Below, piece after piece: positions 29,195 through 38,604 of a stretch of 38,604 nucleotides of DNA. Made by a program: the position numbers and the translations under genes. The stretch comes from Acidobacteriota bacterium (GTDB lineage Bacteria; Acidobacteriota; Terriglobia; Acidiferrales; UBA7541). The DNA is taken from the NCBI GenBank assembly GCA_003223315.1, contig QHYR01000104.1:1-38604 (forward strand), given 5' to 3'. Numbering within the stretch: position 1 is the stretch's first letter; each line of letters starts with the position of its first letter. The notes under the pieces were generated by a model that was given only the letters and a program-made list of their open reading frames with translations, searched no databases and was not told the DNA's origin.

Positions 29195-29346
29195 CGGACT
29201 TACATTATGGCAGCTTGGTGAGTATAACCAAGCCTGGCCGGTACGTCGTTATTGATGCGGCGGCTGATTCTGTGGTCCAGCCGCGAAGGACATCCCGAAT
29301 TCTGCTCTGAGGACGTCGAAGCGCCGCGCCCACTTCGATTCGAGCG

Positions 29347-30510
29347 TTACGGCTTGGCAGATTTAACCGGCGAGGGCGGAGCCGGCTTGGCGAATTTGGC
29401 CGCGTCTACGGCCGCGTTCGGCTGCACCTGATTCAATTCTGTGACCGACCGGCCGTCGGTCCAGGTCACTGTCCAACGAAAAGGCACCTTGACGCCGGAC
29501 ACATCGCGGTAATCCGCAAAGTCAATTTGTGTGGGATTGAGGCCGACCGGCAAATTTGTATAGCGCACCACACGCACTAGCAAGCCTGACTGCTGATCGA
29601 AATAAAACTTTACCGGAGTCTCGCCTGGATTGCTCCCCTGCACCACCTGGACATCGCGATCGTTAAGAGTGGTCGGAAAGCCGACGCGCCATTGGCTAAA
29701 AGCTTGTTTGATGCCGGTGGGAAAAGATAGGGTCGCGTCTACCTTTGCACCTTGGAGATCTCCCCCGGTCAACGTCATTACGGGCATCGGCTGGTCCGTA
29801 TCTGGCGCGGCAATCCAGGCGGAATGTCCGTCGTAGGTCGTGGTGCTTTCCCCGTTGGCGCCATGCACGATGATGGTGCGCTCGTCCGGCGCTTTGGCGT
29901 AGATCTCGGCGGCGTGCTTCTCCGGGTCATCATACCCCTGATAAGTGCCTCTCGCGACGAAGCTGGTCAGGCTGGCCAGCCGTTGCGCCCCGCCGAGCGC
30001 CTGAATGTACTGGTCCAAAACTTGATCCGCGGAAGGCGCGCCGGGAGCTTGCTCGGTGATTTCATCCGGCACTTCCAGAACCGGAGCGCTGTATTGTTCC
30101 GCCAGATTGGGAGTGACCCGGGGAGTTTCGCCGCCGCGATGGCAGGAATAGCAAGTCAGCATGCGGCGCCCACCGAAATAGCTCTTGTTGATGGCGTTCA
30201 TCATCAGAATCATTTTGCGCGCGGTCTGCTTATTGGCATTGTCGTCGGCGTACTTCGCCCAATCGCCGCTGCTCTCCTCGACGTGGCAAAACGTGCAGTT
30301 TTCGCCCAGCGACGCGGCGAAAAAGCCCATCGTGTCCATGAATTCCTTGACAGAAATGCCGCGGAGGACCTGAACATTCTTGAAATACTGTTCGGCCATC
30401 AAGGGCTTCTGCGCCGATTCCGCCTGGCCGCCGGTCCGCGCCGCTCCCAGCAGACACATCACCGCTATTCCGATCGCAACTACAAAGGTTGGCCGCAGTC
30501 CGAGTATCAC
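29347..30510 (-). CDS. Exported diheme c-type cytochrome, paralog of 22062-23243
   Basis: CTFCH and CYSCH; NVQVLRGISVKEFMDTMGFFAASLGENC; collinear similarity over full length. Confidence 0.8.
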   Translation of the reverse strand: MILGLRPTFVVAIGIAVMCLLGAARTGGQAESAQKPLMAEQYFKNVQVLRGISVKEFMDTMGFFAASLGENCTFCHVEESSGDWAKYADDNANKQTARKMILMMNAINKSYFGGRRMLTCYSCHRGGETPRVTPNLAEQYSAPVLEVPDEITEQAPGAPSADQVLDQYIQALGGAQRLASLTSFVARGTYQGYDDPEKHAAEIYAKAPDERTIIVHGANGESTTTYDGHSAWIAAPDTDQPMPVMTLTGGDLQGAKVDATLSFPTGIKQAFSQWRVGFPTTLNDRDVQVVQGSNPGETPVKFYFDQQSGLLVRVVRYTNLPVGLNPTQIDFADYRDVSGVKVPFRWTVTWTDGRSVTELNQVQPNAAVDAAKFAKPAPPSPVKSAKP

Positions 30511-30638
30511 TTTCCTTTTCCAATCCTACCAGAGGCCCAACCTAAGTTGCGCCTCGAATGGCCCCGACCTGAAGGTCGCCGCTACAAAGCCGGAAAGCCT
30601 ATTCGCTGCCCGTGTGCCGCTAACCCGAGGGGAATTTA

Positions 30639-31187
30639 TTAGCGTTGCGAAGCTTTGCCAGAAGCTACTCTGCTCGTAAATTCTTCGGATTTGCCGCGGG
30701 GAATGGTGAGCGAAGTCCAGTTGGCACCTGCAAAATGCTTCGCTACATAAACAATTTGGCCCACGTGGTATGTGTAGTGGGCGAGCTGCCGGTTGATGGC
30801 TTGCATGACGGAATGAGCTTCGGACCGGATATAGACTTTGTGGCTGAGCTGCGCGTCGGTCAAAGGCGTAAGCGCGTTGAAAACGTGCTGCCAGCCCGCT
30901 TCCCACATGGCCGTCAACTCGGCTCGCGTTCTCGGGGGCGCTTCAAATTCAGTGTCCCGCTGGCGATCGGGTTTTTCCCCATCGCTGGTGAGGAAATCGG
31001 TGAAACGCGAACGCATGTTGCCAGCGAGATGTTTGACGATAATGGCGATGGAATTTGACTCGGCATCCGGAGCGAGAACCAGGGCTTCGTCTGGAACTTG
31101 CGCGATGGCGCGCTCGGCCAGCCGTTTGTAATAGCGCAAAACTTCGATGGAATCTTTCAGGTAGGACGTTGTGAATTCGAGTGCCAT
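30639..31187 (-). CDS. DinB-superfamily (DUF1572-like) protein
   Basis: YYKRLAERAIAQVPDEAL, AIIVKHLAGNMRSRFTDFLTSDGEKPDRQRD, HYTYHVGQIVYVAKH. Confidence 0.8.
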   Translation of the reverse strand: MALEFTTSYLKDSIEVLRYYKRLAERAIAQVPDEALVLAPDAESNSIAIIVKHLAGNMRSRFTDFLTSDGEKPDRQRDTEFEAPPRTRAELTAMWEAGWQHVFNALTPLTDAQLSHKVYIRSEAHSVMQAINRQLAHYTYHVGQIVYVAKHFAGANWTSLTIPRGKSEEFTSRVASGKASQR

Positions 31188-31312
31188 GCCGGCATTGTCT
31201 GGCCGAAGCGGAGTGAAACGCAAGTCTAGCCAAGGGGGCCAGCGGCAGGTTCCGGGCGAAGCATCGTTTGCAAAGGATGGCGCGGCTCGATAGAATCGCT
31301 TGCCCCTCAGCA

Positions 31313-31804
31313 ATGATGGAATCTTCTCGGAAATCGCCGGCGGAGAAACCGCGCATTGCGCTGGGCGCAGACCACGCGGGTTTTCAGGCCAAAGAGAGCA
31401 TAAAGAAATATCTGCAATCGGCCGGATATGCCGTCAGTGACGCGGGCACGTGGTCGGAAGAGTCGGTTGACTACCCCGATTTCGCCATAAGAGTTGCTCG
31501 CCGCGTGCAGCAGGGGCAGGAGGATCTGGGAATTCTCGTTTGCGGCACGGGAATCGGCATGGCTATGGCCGCTAACAAGATCGGCGGGATTCGCGCCGCC
31601 GTCGCGCACGACGCGCTGACCGCCCGCATGAGCCGCGAACATAACGACGCCAACGTGCTGGCGCTGGGCGCGCGCGTTCTGAGCGAGCATCAAATCATAG
31701 AAGTAGCGGTGAGTTTTCTTGGCGCGCAATTCGCCGGCGGACGCCACCAGCGGCGCGTGGACAAGATTTCCGAACTCGACCAGGAGCCGAAACACAAAGC
31801 ATGA
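31313..31804 (+). CDS. rpiB: Ribose-5-phosphate isomerase B
   Basis: [66 protein letters not shown]. Confidence 0.93.
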   Translation: MMESSRKSPAEKPRIALGADHAGFQAKESIKKYLQSAGYAVSDAGTWSEESVDYPDFAIRVARRVQQGQEDLGILVCGTGIGMAMAANKIGGIRAAVAHDALTARMSREHNDANVLALGARVLSEHQIIEVAVSFLGAQFAGGRHQRRVDKISELDQEPKHKA

Positions 31805-33126
31805 GCGGCATAAAGCAAACTGCCGAACACGGTTCCGCGGAGCGCGCGCTGGAACGAATGAATCGGCCGCTGCGCGAAGTGGATCCGGAGATCGCGGAAA
31901 TTCTGGAACTCGAGGCGCGGCGTCAAGCCACGGGGCTGGAGCTGATTCCTTCGGAAAACCTCGTCTCGGAAGCCGTGTTGGAAGCGGTGGGCTCGGTGCT
32001 CACGAACAAATACGCCGAGGGCTATCCGGGCAAGCGCTATTACGGCGGCTGCGAATTCGTGGACCGCACCGAGCAACTGGCCATCGACCGCGCCAAGCAG
32101 TTGTTTGGCGCCGAGCACGCCAACGTGCAGGCGCATTCGGGCACACAGGCAAACATTTCCGTATACATGGCCGCGCTGCAGCCGGGCGACCCCGTGCTGG
32201 GCATGAATTTGGCGCACGGCGGGCACCTGACGCACGGGCATCCGCTGAATTTTTCTGGTAAGACCTATAAGTTCGTGGCCTATGGCGTGCGCAAGGATAC
32301 CGAGACGATCGACTATGAGGAGATCGAGCGGCTCGCAGTGGAGTACAAGCCCAAGATGATCGTCGCGGGAGCGAGCGCGTATTCGCGAATCATCGATTTC
32401 GAGCGCATGGCGCGCATCGCGGCGGCGGCGGGTGCGGTGTTTTTCGTAGACATGGCGCATATCGCCGGCCTGGTAGCGGCGGGCGTGCATCCCAGCCCGA
32501 TTCCGCACGCCGACTTCGTTTCCACCACGACGCACAAGACGCTGCGCGGGCCGCGCGCGGGCCTGGTGCTTTGCAAACAAAGATGGGCCAAGGAGCTCGA
32601 CCGCATCACCTTCCCCGGAACGCAAGGCGGGCCGCTGATGCACACGATTGCGGCGAAGGCCGTCTGCCTGAAAGAAGCGATGCAGCCGGATTTTCGCGAG
32701 TATCAAGAACAGGTGGTGGCGAATGCGAAAGCGCTGGCTGCGGGGATGGCGCGGCGCGGTTTCCGCATCGTCAGCGGCGGCACCGATAATCATCTATTTC
32801 TCGTCGACCTCTACTCGCGCGGGCTGACCGGGAAAGATGCGCAAGCCTCGCTCGATCGCGCGACCATTACCGTGAACAAGAACGCGATCCCCTTCGATCC
32901 CACGCCGCCGATGACCGCGGGAGGAATTCGCCTGGGCAGTCCGGCGGTGACCACGCGGGGAATGCGCGAGCCGGAGATGGGGCGAATCGCGGGCTGGATC
33001 TGCGACGTGCTCGAACACGTAGGCGATGCCGCTACCGAGCAGCGCGTGCGCGGCGAAGTTGGCGAGCTCACGGTGGAATTTCCGCTATATATGCGGCGGT
33101 GGCGCGCGGTCGCCGGCACCGCTTAG
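31801..33126 (+). CDS. glyA: Serine hydroxymethyltransferase
   Basis: [61 protein letters not shown]; overlaps the rpiB stop (ATGA). Confidence 0.97.
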   Translation: MSGIKQTAEHGSAERALERMNRPLREVDPEIAEILELEARRQATGLELIPSENLVSEAVLEAVGSVLTNKYAEGYPGKRYYGGCEFVDRTEQLAIDRAKQLFGAEHANVQAHSGTQANISVYMAALQPGDPVLGMNLAHGGHLTHGHPLNFSGKTYKFVAYGVRKDTETIDYEEIERLAVEYKPKMIVAGASAYSRIIDFERMARIAAAAGAVFFVDMAHIAGLVAAGVHPSPIPHADFVSTTTHKTLRGPRAGLVLCKQRWAKELDRITFPGTQGGPLMHTIAAKAVCLKEAMQPDFREYQEQVVANAKALAAGMARRGFRIVSGGTDNHLFLVDLYSRGLTGKDAQASLDRATITVNKNAIPFDPTPPMTAGGIRLGSPAVTTRGMREPEMGRIAGWICDVLEHVGDAATEQRVRGEVGELTVEFPLYMRRWRAVAGTA

Positions 33127-33157
33127 TCCCTGCTAAACCTGCCCATGCAGAAAAAAG

Positions 33158-34297
33158 ATGCGCGTGGCCATTGATATACGTCGCGCGGGCGATTACGGGC
33201 TGGGCACGTACATCCGCAACATCGTCAACCAGCTCGCGCGCATGGACGACAACTCGCGGTACTTGCTGATCGGCGAGCGGCGGCACATGGCGGAGTTCGA
33301 TCCGCTTCCGGACAATTTCGAGCTGCTGGAATACGCCCATCAACCCGGCACTTTTCGCACTCATTTGCATCTGCCCTGGCTGCTGCGCAAGCGCCGAGTG
33401 GACATTCTGCACATGCCCTGGTTTTATGCGCCGGCGATTGTGCCTTCGCGTCTATTGATCACCGTCCACGACCTGAGCGACGTTCTAGCGCCGCCGGTCG
33501 GCGCGAGTCCTCCGGTGCAGACTGGGCGCCTTTTCTTCGCGCGGCGCGCGCTGAACCGCGCCGATCACATTTTCGCCGTCTCCCATGCATCCAAACGCGA
33601 TCTGGCGCGCTTTTTTCACATTCCAGAATCGAAAATTACCGTGGTCTACGATGCCGTCGATGAACGCTTCCTCAACGAGCCGCTTCCGGCCGATGCGGAC
33701 CGCATCCTGGAACGCCACGCGGTGAACTCACCTTACGTGCTGTATGCCGGGAATATCCGCCCGCAGAAAAATCTGCCTCGCCTGATCGAAGCGTTTGCCG
33801 TGGCCAAAGCGGAACTGCGCGGAAATCCAGAATTCGAGCAGCTCAAATTGCTGGTCATCGGGGAAGCGCTCAATCGCCACGCGGACCTGCGCCGCGCCGT
33901 GGTGCGCGCGCGGGTGCGGGAGGACGTGCGCTTTCTCGGGTTTGTGCCAGGCCCGGTGCTGCGCGTTTTTTATTCCCGCGCTTTAGCTTTTCTTTTTCCT
34001 TCTCTGTACGAAGGCTTCGGGCTGCCGCCGCTCGAGGCCATGGCTCACGGAACGCCCGTGCTGACCTCCAATGTTTCTTCGCTCCCCGAAGTCTTCCAGG
34101 ACGCGGCCTTGCTGGTGAATCCCGAGAACGTCTTCGATATCGCCCGCGGAATCCGGCAGATTCTAACGGACAATGCTTTGCGCCAGACGCTGCGGCGGCG
34201 AGGCTATGAGCGCGCGCGGATGTATTCCTGGGAGAATGCGGCGCGCCTCGTTCACGCCACGTACCATTCCGTGCTGGATCGCGGAGCCGCGGCGTGA
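33158..34297 (+). CDS. Glycosyltransferase family 4/1
   Basis: PYVLYAGNIRPQKNLPRLIEAF, FPSLYEGFGLPPLEAMAHGTPVLTSNVSSLPEV. Confidence 0.92.
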   Translation: MRVAIDIRRAGDYGLGTYIRNIVNQLARMDDNSRYLLIGERRHMAEFDPLPDNFELLEYAHQPGTFRTHLHLPWLLRKRRVDILHMPWFYAPAIVPSRLLITVHDLSDVLAPPVGASPPVQTGRLFFARRALNRADHIFAVSHASKRDLARFFHIPESKITVVYDAVDERFLNEPLPADADRILERHAVNSPYVLYAGNIRPQKNLPRLIEAFAVAKAELRGNPEFEQLKLLVIGEALNRHADLRRAVVRARVREDVRFLGFVPGPVLRVFYSRALAFLFPSLYEGFGLPPLEAMAHGTPVLTSNVSSLPEVFQDAALLVNPENVFDIARGIRQILTDNALRQTLRRRGYERARMYSWENAARLVHATYHSVLDRGAAA

Positions 34298-34304
34298 CGC
34301 GAAA

Positions 34305-34375
34305 CTGCAGATCCCTCGGTCGTCCGCTAAATCGCTCCCGGCGCTAAGGCTCGCGACGGACGACCTCGGGATGAC
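34305..34375. repeat. REP/MITE-like intergenic inverted repeat
   Basis: ctgcag-ATCCCTCGGTCGTCCG...CGGACGACCTCGGGAT-gac; 16-nt arms, 14/16 complementary. Confidence 0.6.
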
Positions 34376-34399
34376 AACAACCGGATGGCAGCCTCGTAA

Positions 34400-34807
34400 C
34401 TATACGATTTCGAGCGAAAGCTCGCGGGCTCGCCCTTCGATGATGCGAAAGGCGCGGATCAGGCGAGATGCGCCCGCATTCGGGGAGACGATCACATAAG
34501 CCGCATGTGGATAGAAGGCGCGTTCGAGATCGAGCGGAGAAGGAGCGTTATCGCCTTTGGGATGGGAGTGGTAAATCCCGAGATGTTCCAAACCTTTGGC
34601 ACGCATGCGGCGAAAAAGCGCAAATAGTTCTTCAGGAGCAATTTCATAAGAGATGGCGCTTTGCAATGCGTTCTTTGCGGGCAGAACCGCGGAGATGACG
34701 GCGTCGCGGCCGGCCAGCAGGCCGCAGCACTCGATTTCCGGATTGGCGCGAGCTTCGGCGAGCAGACGATCGAAAACGGCGCAGCTTATCCGCAGGAAAT
34801 CATGCAT
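34400..34807 (-). CDS. M67-family JAB1/MPN (JAMM) metallopeptidase
   Basis: GIYHSHPKGDNAPSPLDLERAFYPHAAYVIVS; CGLLAGR. Confidence 0.88.
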   Translation of the reverse strand: MHDFLRISCAVFDRLLAEARANPEIECCGLLAGRDAVISAVLPAKNALQSAISYEIAPEELFALFRRMRAKGLEHLGIYHSHPKGDNAPSPLDLERAFYPHAAYVIVSPNAGASRLIRAFRIIEGRARELSLEIV

Positions 34808-34866
34808 GCGCCGATTCTCTCATGCGGCCCCCGAGGGCTGGGATCGACCCGAGCTACAAACCCCGA

Positions 34867-34947
34867 CTGCAGCTCCCTCGGCCGACTTTCTTAACGCCAA
34901 AGGTCCCAGAAACGGGGACTTTGGCTTGAAGCGGACCTCGTGATGAC
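34867..34947. repeat. Second REP/MITE-like element, related ends
   Basis: ctgcagctccctcggccga...gcggacctcgtgatgac with central hairpin gccaaaggtccc/ggggactttggc. Confidence 0.45.
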
Positions 34948-34962
34948 ATCAAAGGCGAGCGA

Positions 34963-35508
34963 TCACGTGGCCGCATGCTTCTCGGGCAAAGGGCAAAATG
35001 CGCCTTCGGAGAAGCCCGACGAGCGCACGCCGAAGACGCGATTGAAGCGGGCCTGGTAGTTCTCCCAGGCGATCGTTGCGGCGAGCTCGACGAGCTGTGC
35101 TTCGTCGAACTGTCTGCGCAGGCGTTCGGTCAGCTCGCTCGGGATGTCGGCGGGCGTCTTCGCCATCGCGACGGCGAGATCCAGCGCGGCGCGTTCGAGG
35201 CCGTCGAAAGCCTCGCTGCTCTCGTAACGGCTTAATTCCATGAGTTGCTGCTCGGTGATGCCCATCTCCCTGCCGACGGCAGAGCCGATGTCCAGTCAGA
35301 ACGGGCAGCCGATGAGAGCGCTGGTTTTGACGCGCGCCAACGCTTTGAGGCGACCCGGCACGCGACCGCTTGCTAAGAGAGCGGTCTCGAAGGCATTCAC
35401 GCCGAGCAGCAACGCGGGACGACGGCGCAAAAGCCGCAGTGTATCCATGGGGCGCTTCTTGCGGCGCAGCACTCGCAGGAAGGCCATCCACCTGGCGATC
35501 AGTCCCAT
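34963..35508 (-). CDS. AhpD-like/carboxymuconolactone decarboxylase-family protein, putative selenoprotein (UGA at 35296-35298)
   Basis: ORFs 35296-35523 and 34963-35265 are in the same frame and join through one TGA: ...ALARVKTSALIGCPF[TGA]LDIGSAVGREMGITEQQLMELSRYESSEAFDGLERAALDLAVAM...ENYQARFNRVFG. The TGA sits at the second Cys of a CxxC motif. Confidence 0.75.
35268..35284 (-). promoter_or_regulatory. Putative bacterial SECIS hairpin
   Basis: Minus strand CUCUGCC-GUC-GGCAGGG, 7-bp stem (one G-U), 3-nt loop starting with G; loop begins 19 nt after the UGA. Confidence 0.6.
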
Positions 35509-35619
35509 GTCATCTCCACGCATTGACGATGTTTAATTAGATGGCCCATGCGTGCCGCGGTTAGATGGCAGAGATGCCCTTAGGGCCCACTACGGTTGAT
35601 CGCTCTTTACCGCACCAGG

Positions 35620-36695
35620 CTACGCTTTTTGCGCCTGGCGCCGCAGGAAAGTCGGCACGTCGAGGTCCAGCGGCTCGGGCGTAGACTCCTGAATAACGGG
35701 CGGCACGAGGCGCCGGCCTCACGGAAACCTGCGGCAATCACGGTAATCTTGACCGATTCCTTCATGGCATCGTCCATGACCGCGCCGAAGATGATGTTGG
35801 CGTTTTCATGTGCGGCTTTTTGGATGATGGTGGAAGCTTCGTGAACTTCATGCAGAGAGAGACTCGAAGAGCCCGTCACATTGATGAGGATCCCCTGCGC
35901 GCCATTGATGGAATTGTCTTCCAGTAAGGGACTGGAAATGGCGCGATTGGCGGCATCCACGGCGCGATTGGAACCGGAGGCGACGGCTGTGCCCATGACG
36001 GCATAGCCTTGTCCCGCCATGATCGTTTTCACGTCGGCGAAATCGCGGTTGATGATGCCGGGAATAGTGATGATGTCGCTGATGCCCTGCACGGCCTGGC
36101 GCAAAATATCGTCGGCAATGCGGAAGGCCTCGAAGAAGCTGGTGCCTCGCTCGACCGTCTCCATCAGCCGCTCGTTGGGAATGACGATGACGGTATCGAC
36201 GCAGCTGACAAGTTCGGAGAGCGCGTGCTCCGCCTGGGTTAGACGGCGCCGGCCTTCAAAGGCGAAGGGCTTAGTAACCACGGCCACGGTGAGCGCGCCG
36301 AGTTCGCTGGCGAGGGAAGCCACCACAGGCGCGGAGCCGCTGCCGGTGCCGCCGCCGAGACCCGCGGTGATGAACACCATGTCTGCGCCCTCGAGCGCCT
36401 CAATGATTTTCTCGGTGTCTTCGAGAGCGGCTTTGCGGCCCACCTCAGGGTTGGCGCCGGCGCCGAGCCCCTTGGTCAGTTTGGCGCCAATCTGCAACTT
36501 GACGGGCGCCTGAGATAACTTCAGCGCCTGCTGATCAGTGTTGGCGGCAATGAATTCGACGCCCTCCACCTTGGCGCGAATCATGCGGTTCACGGCATTG
36601 CATCCGCCACCTCCAACACCGATGACCTTGATCTTCGCGCCCTCCAAGCGCTCCTCGCTGAACGAAATTCTGATCCCCGACTCCTTTGGCGTCAT
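35620..36695 (-). CDS. ftsZ: Cell division protein FtsZ, with apparent frameshift near 35709-35711 before the C-terminal tail
   Basis: [46 protein letters not shown]. The as-read frame ends at 35607 with an unrelated tail; the alternate frame gives [29 protein letters not shown] ending at 35620. Confidence 0.93.
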
Positions 36696-36736
36696 CGTGC
36701 TCCCCCCATATTGCCCGCCGGCGCCGCCCTGCGACT

Positions 36737-37948
36737 TCACTGGCCAGCGAACATGCTTTTCAATTTCGCCACCAATGTAGCGGGGCGCTGCGCCGCCATG
36801 CGGCGAGCATGCGCTCCGTACAGCAGCAGCCCTACAACGGTCGCGTACTCGGGCTGGGAAAGCTCTTCGGGCATATCTTCAAGCCCGCGCGGCGCGGCAC
36901 AGCGCACCGGCAGCGCGAACATGCGCTCGGATAATTCGGCCAAGCCCCTCAGACGCGCGCCGCCGCCGGCAAGCACAAGGCCGGCCGGAATTTGCGCGTC
37001 CAGGCCGACTCGTTTCAAATCATCGCCCACGAGCGTAAGGAGTTCCTGGGCGCGCGGCTCGATAATTTCATTGAGCATGCGGACGAAAACCGTGCGAGAG
37101 GGCCGATCGCCCACACTGGCGATGTGGATCGCCTGGTCCTCGCTAAGTAAGTCGCGCGAGGCGCAGCCATACTCGCGCTTGATGCGCTCCGCTTCCGGAA
37201 TCGGCGTGCGCAGGCCAAGGGCCAGATCGTTGCTGAAGTGATCGCCGCCTACGGCCACCGCACCGGTATGGCGGACGACGCCGCCAGAATAGACAATCAA
37301 CTCCGTCGTGCCGCCGCCGATGTCGAGCAGGCAGCAGCCCAGCTCGCGTTCATCCGGCGTGAGCGCGGCTTCGGCAGAAGCCAGCGGCTCGAGAGCCGTG
37401 TCGCTGACCACGACTCCCGCCCGATTGACGGCGGTTACAACATTTTGAGTCGCGGTGATCGAGGTCGTGACGATGTGCACATTTACTTCCAGGCTCTGCC
37501 CAACCATGCCGATGGGATCGCGGATGTTGTCCTGGTGATCGACCAAAAACTCCTGCGGCAGCACGTGCAAGATTTCGCGATCTTGCGGAAGGGTGATGGC
37601 TCGTGCGGCGTCCACGGCGCGCCGCACGTGTTCCTTTTCAATATCCCGCGGCCTGGCCCCAAGCGAAATTCCGCCACGGCTGTTCACGCCACGCAGATGG
37701 CTGCCGGCGATTCCGACCACCGCGGATTCCACCGGCACGTTGGCGACGCTCTCCGCCTCCTCAAGAGCGTGACGGATGGAGCTCACCGCGGCATCCAAAT
37801 TCACGATGAGGCCCTTGCGCGACCCTTTGGATTCAGCCGCGCCCATTCCCAAAAATCTGGCGCTTCCGTTTTCGATATTCGCTATCAACGCGCAGGTCTT
37901 GGCACTGCCGATATCCAGCGCGACCAGATAGCGCTCTCTCTTGCCCAC
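36737..37948 (-). CDS. ftsA: Cell division protein FtsA (GTG start)
   Basis: [55 protein letters not shown]. Confidence 0.95.
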   Translation of the reverse strand: MGKRERYLVALDIGSAKTCALIANIENGSARFLGMGAAESKGSRKGLIVNLDAAVSSIRHALEEAESVANVPVESAVVGIAGSHLRGVNSRGGISLGARPRDIEKEHVRRAVDAARAITLPQDREILHVLPQEFLVDHQDNIRDPIGMVGQSLEVNVHIVTTSITATQNVVTAVNRAGVVVSDTALEPLASAEAALTPDERELGCCLLDIGGGTTELIVYSGGVVRHTGAVAVGGDHFSNDLALGLRTPIPEAERIKREYGCASRDLLSEDQAIHIASVGDRPSRTVFVRMLNEIIEPRAQELLTLVGDDLKRVGLDAQIPAGLVLAGGGARLRGLAELSERMFALPVRCAAPRGLEDMPEELSQPEYATVVGLLLYGAHARRMAAQRPATLVAKLKSMFAGQ

Positions 37949-38604
37949 TAATTACTCCTGTGGCTGGAAGAACGATGCGCACCCGCGGCGGCCGAAGAAC
38001 GAACAGCCCCTTCGACGGGTCTCGCGGGCACCGGGTCGCGCTCAGGATTGACCACGACTTGCCGGGAAAATCTCAGATCGATCGATTCCACGCGTCCCGC
38101 ACTCGCACGCCACTGCGCGATGTTTTCCGCCAACAAACGATATTTGTTCACGAAGTCGCTATTTCCAAAGTGCACCCAAATCGGATACAGGCCTTCCAAT
38201 CCCGGCAAACCCGCCAGCATGGCGCGAATATCCTGCGCGTCAGAGAAATCAACTTCGCTGACCTGCTCGCCGGCACCGGCATGCGCCAGTTCAATTTCCT
38301 TCATGAAATCGACGAAAAGGGCCATGCGCGCCTGGCGGTCGGCGAGAGGAGCGGTGTCGTCGAAACCGCTGACGACCGGAAAGTGAAAGCGGGCCTCCAG
38401 CGGGCGCTCGAGAATCACTCCCGAAGGGTCCACGAGTTGCAATTCGTTTCCTGTGCGTAAGAATGCGACGGGGGTGCGTTCCACGAGCTCGACGCGAATG
38501 CGGTCCGGCAGGGTGCGTTCAACCGTAGCTTCTTCCACCCAAGGAATCGAGTCGATCTCTTTGCGGCGGGCATCGAGCGGCAGGCGCAAGATGCTCTTCC
38601 CAAT
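37948..38604 (-). CDS. ftsQ: Cell division protein FtsQ (partial, runs off window)
   Basis: IDSIPWVEEATVERTLPDRIRVELVERTPVAFLR; position upstream of ftsA-ftsZ. Confidence 0.88.
   Translation of the reverse strand: MGKSILRLPLDARRKEIDSIPWVEEATVERTLPDRIRVELVERTPVAFLRTGNELQLVDPSGVILERPLEARFHFPVVSGFDDTAPLADRQARMALFVDFMKEIELAHAGAGEQVSEVDFSDAQDIRAMLAGLPGLEGLYPIWVHFGNSDFVNKYRLLAENIAQWRASAGRVESIDLRFSRQVVVNPERDPVPARPVEGAVRSSAAAGAHRSSSHRSN

Noticed and set aside
30510-30640. Additional small coding region between the cytochrome and DinB genes
   Set aside because: Only short overlapping shadow ORFs without RBS or recognisable motifs.
34949-35491. 180-aa ORF on - strand overlapping the AhpD-like gene
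   Set aside because: Arg/Pro-rich out-of-frame reading of the real CMD-family gene.

Overview
This 38.6 kb window looks acidobacterial, judging from gene content and paralog style. It has two parts. (1) About 0.2-28.9 kb is an accessory block in which nearly every gene encodes an exported protein. It contains eight paralogs of an uncharacterised 'GKPDLQGIW...GDTLVV' secreted family, DUF6152-like small proteins with one truncated copy and one remnant, and two Oar-like TonB-dependent receptors. It also contains two MBL-fold hydrolases, a SUMF1-domain lipoprotein, a ModA-like binding protein, a diheme cytochrome, a Tat-type haloacid-dehalogenase-like protein, a cyclase-family protein and a cytochrome/PQQ (PVA-dehydrogenase-like) quinoprotein. 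(2) About 29.1-38.6 kb is housekeeping: tRNA-Ser(GGA), a second diheme cytochrome, DinB, rpiB, glyA, a GT4 glycosyltransferase, an M67 peptidase, an AhpD/CMD-family gene, and ftsZ-ftsA-ftsQ. The strongest observations are: a probable selenoprotein (in-frame UGA at the second position of a CxxC motif, followed by a bacterial-SECIS-like hairpin); a tRNA-Ser 3'-end fragment at the left edge, in direct orientation with the intact tRNA-Ser at 29.1 kb, suggesting island boundaries; DUF6152 proteins predicted to begin with His-His after signal cleavage; an MBL protein that has lost its whole Zn1 site; a palindromic divergent promoter whose half-site recurs upstream of the quinoprotein; and single-base frameshifts in a TonB receptor and in the ftsZ C-terminal tail that may be sequencing errors. 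All calls were made by reading the sequence, with no database search.
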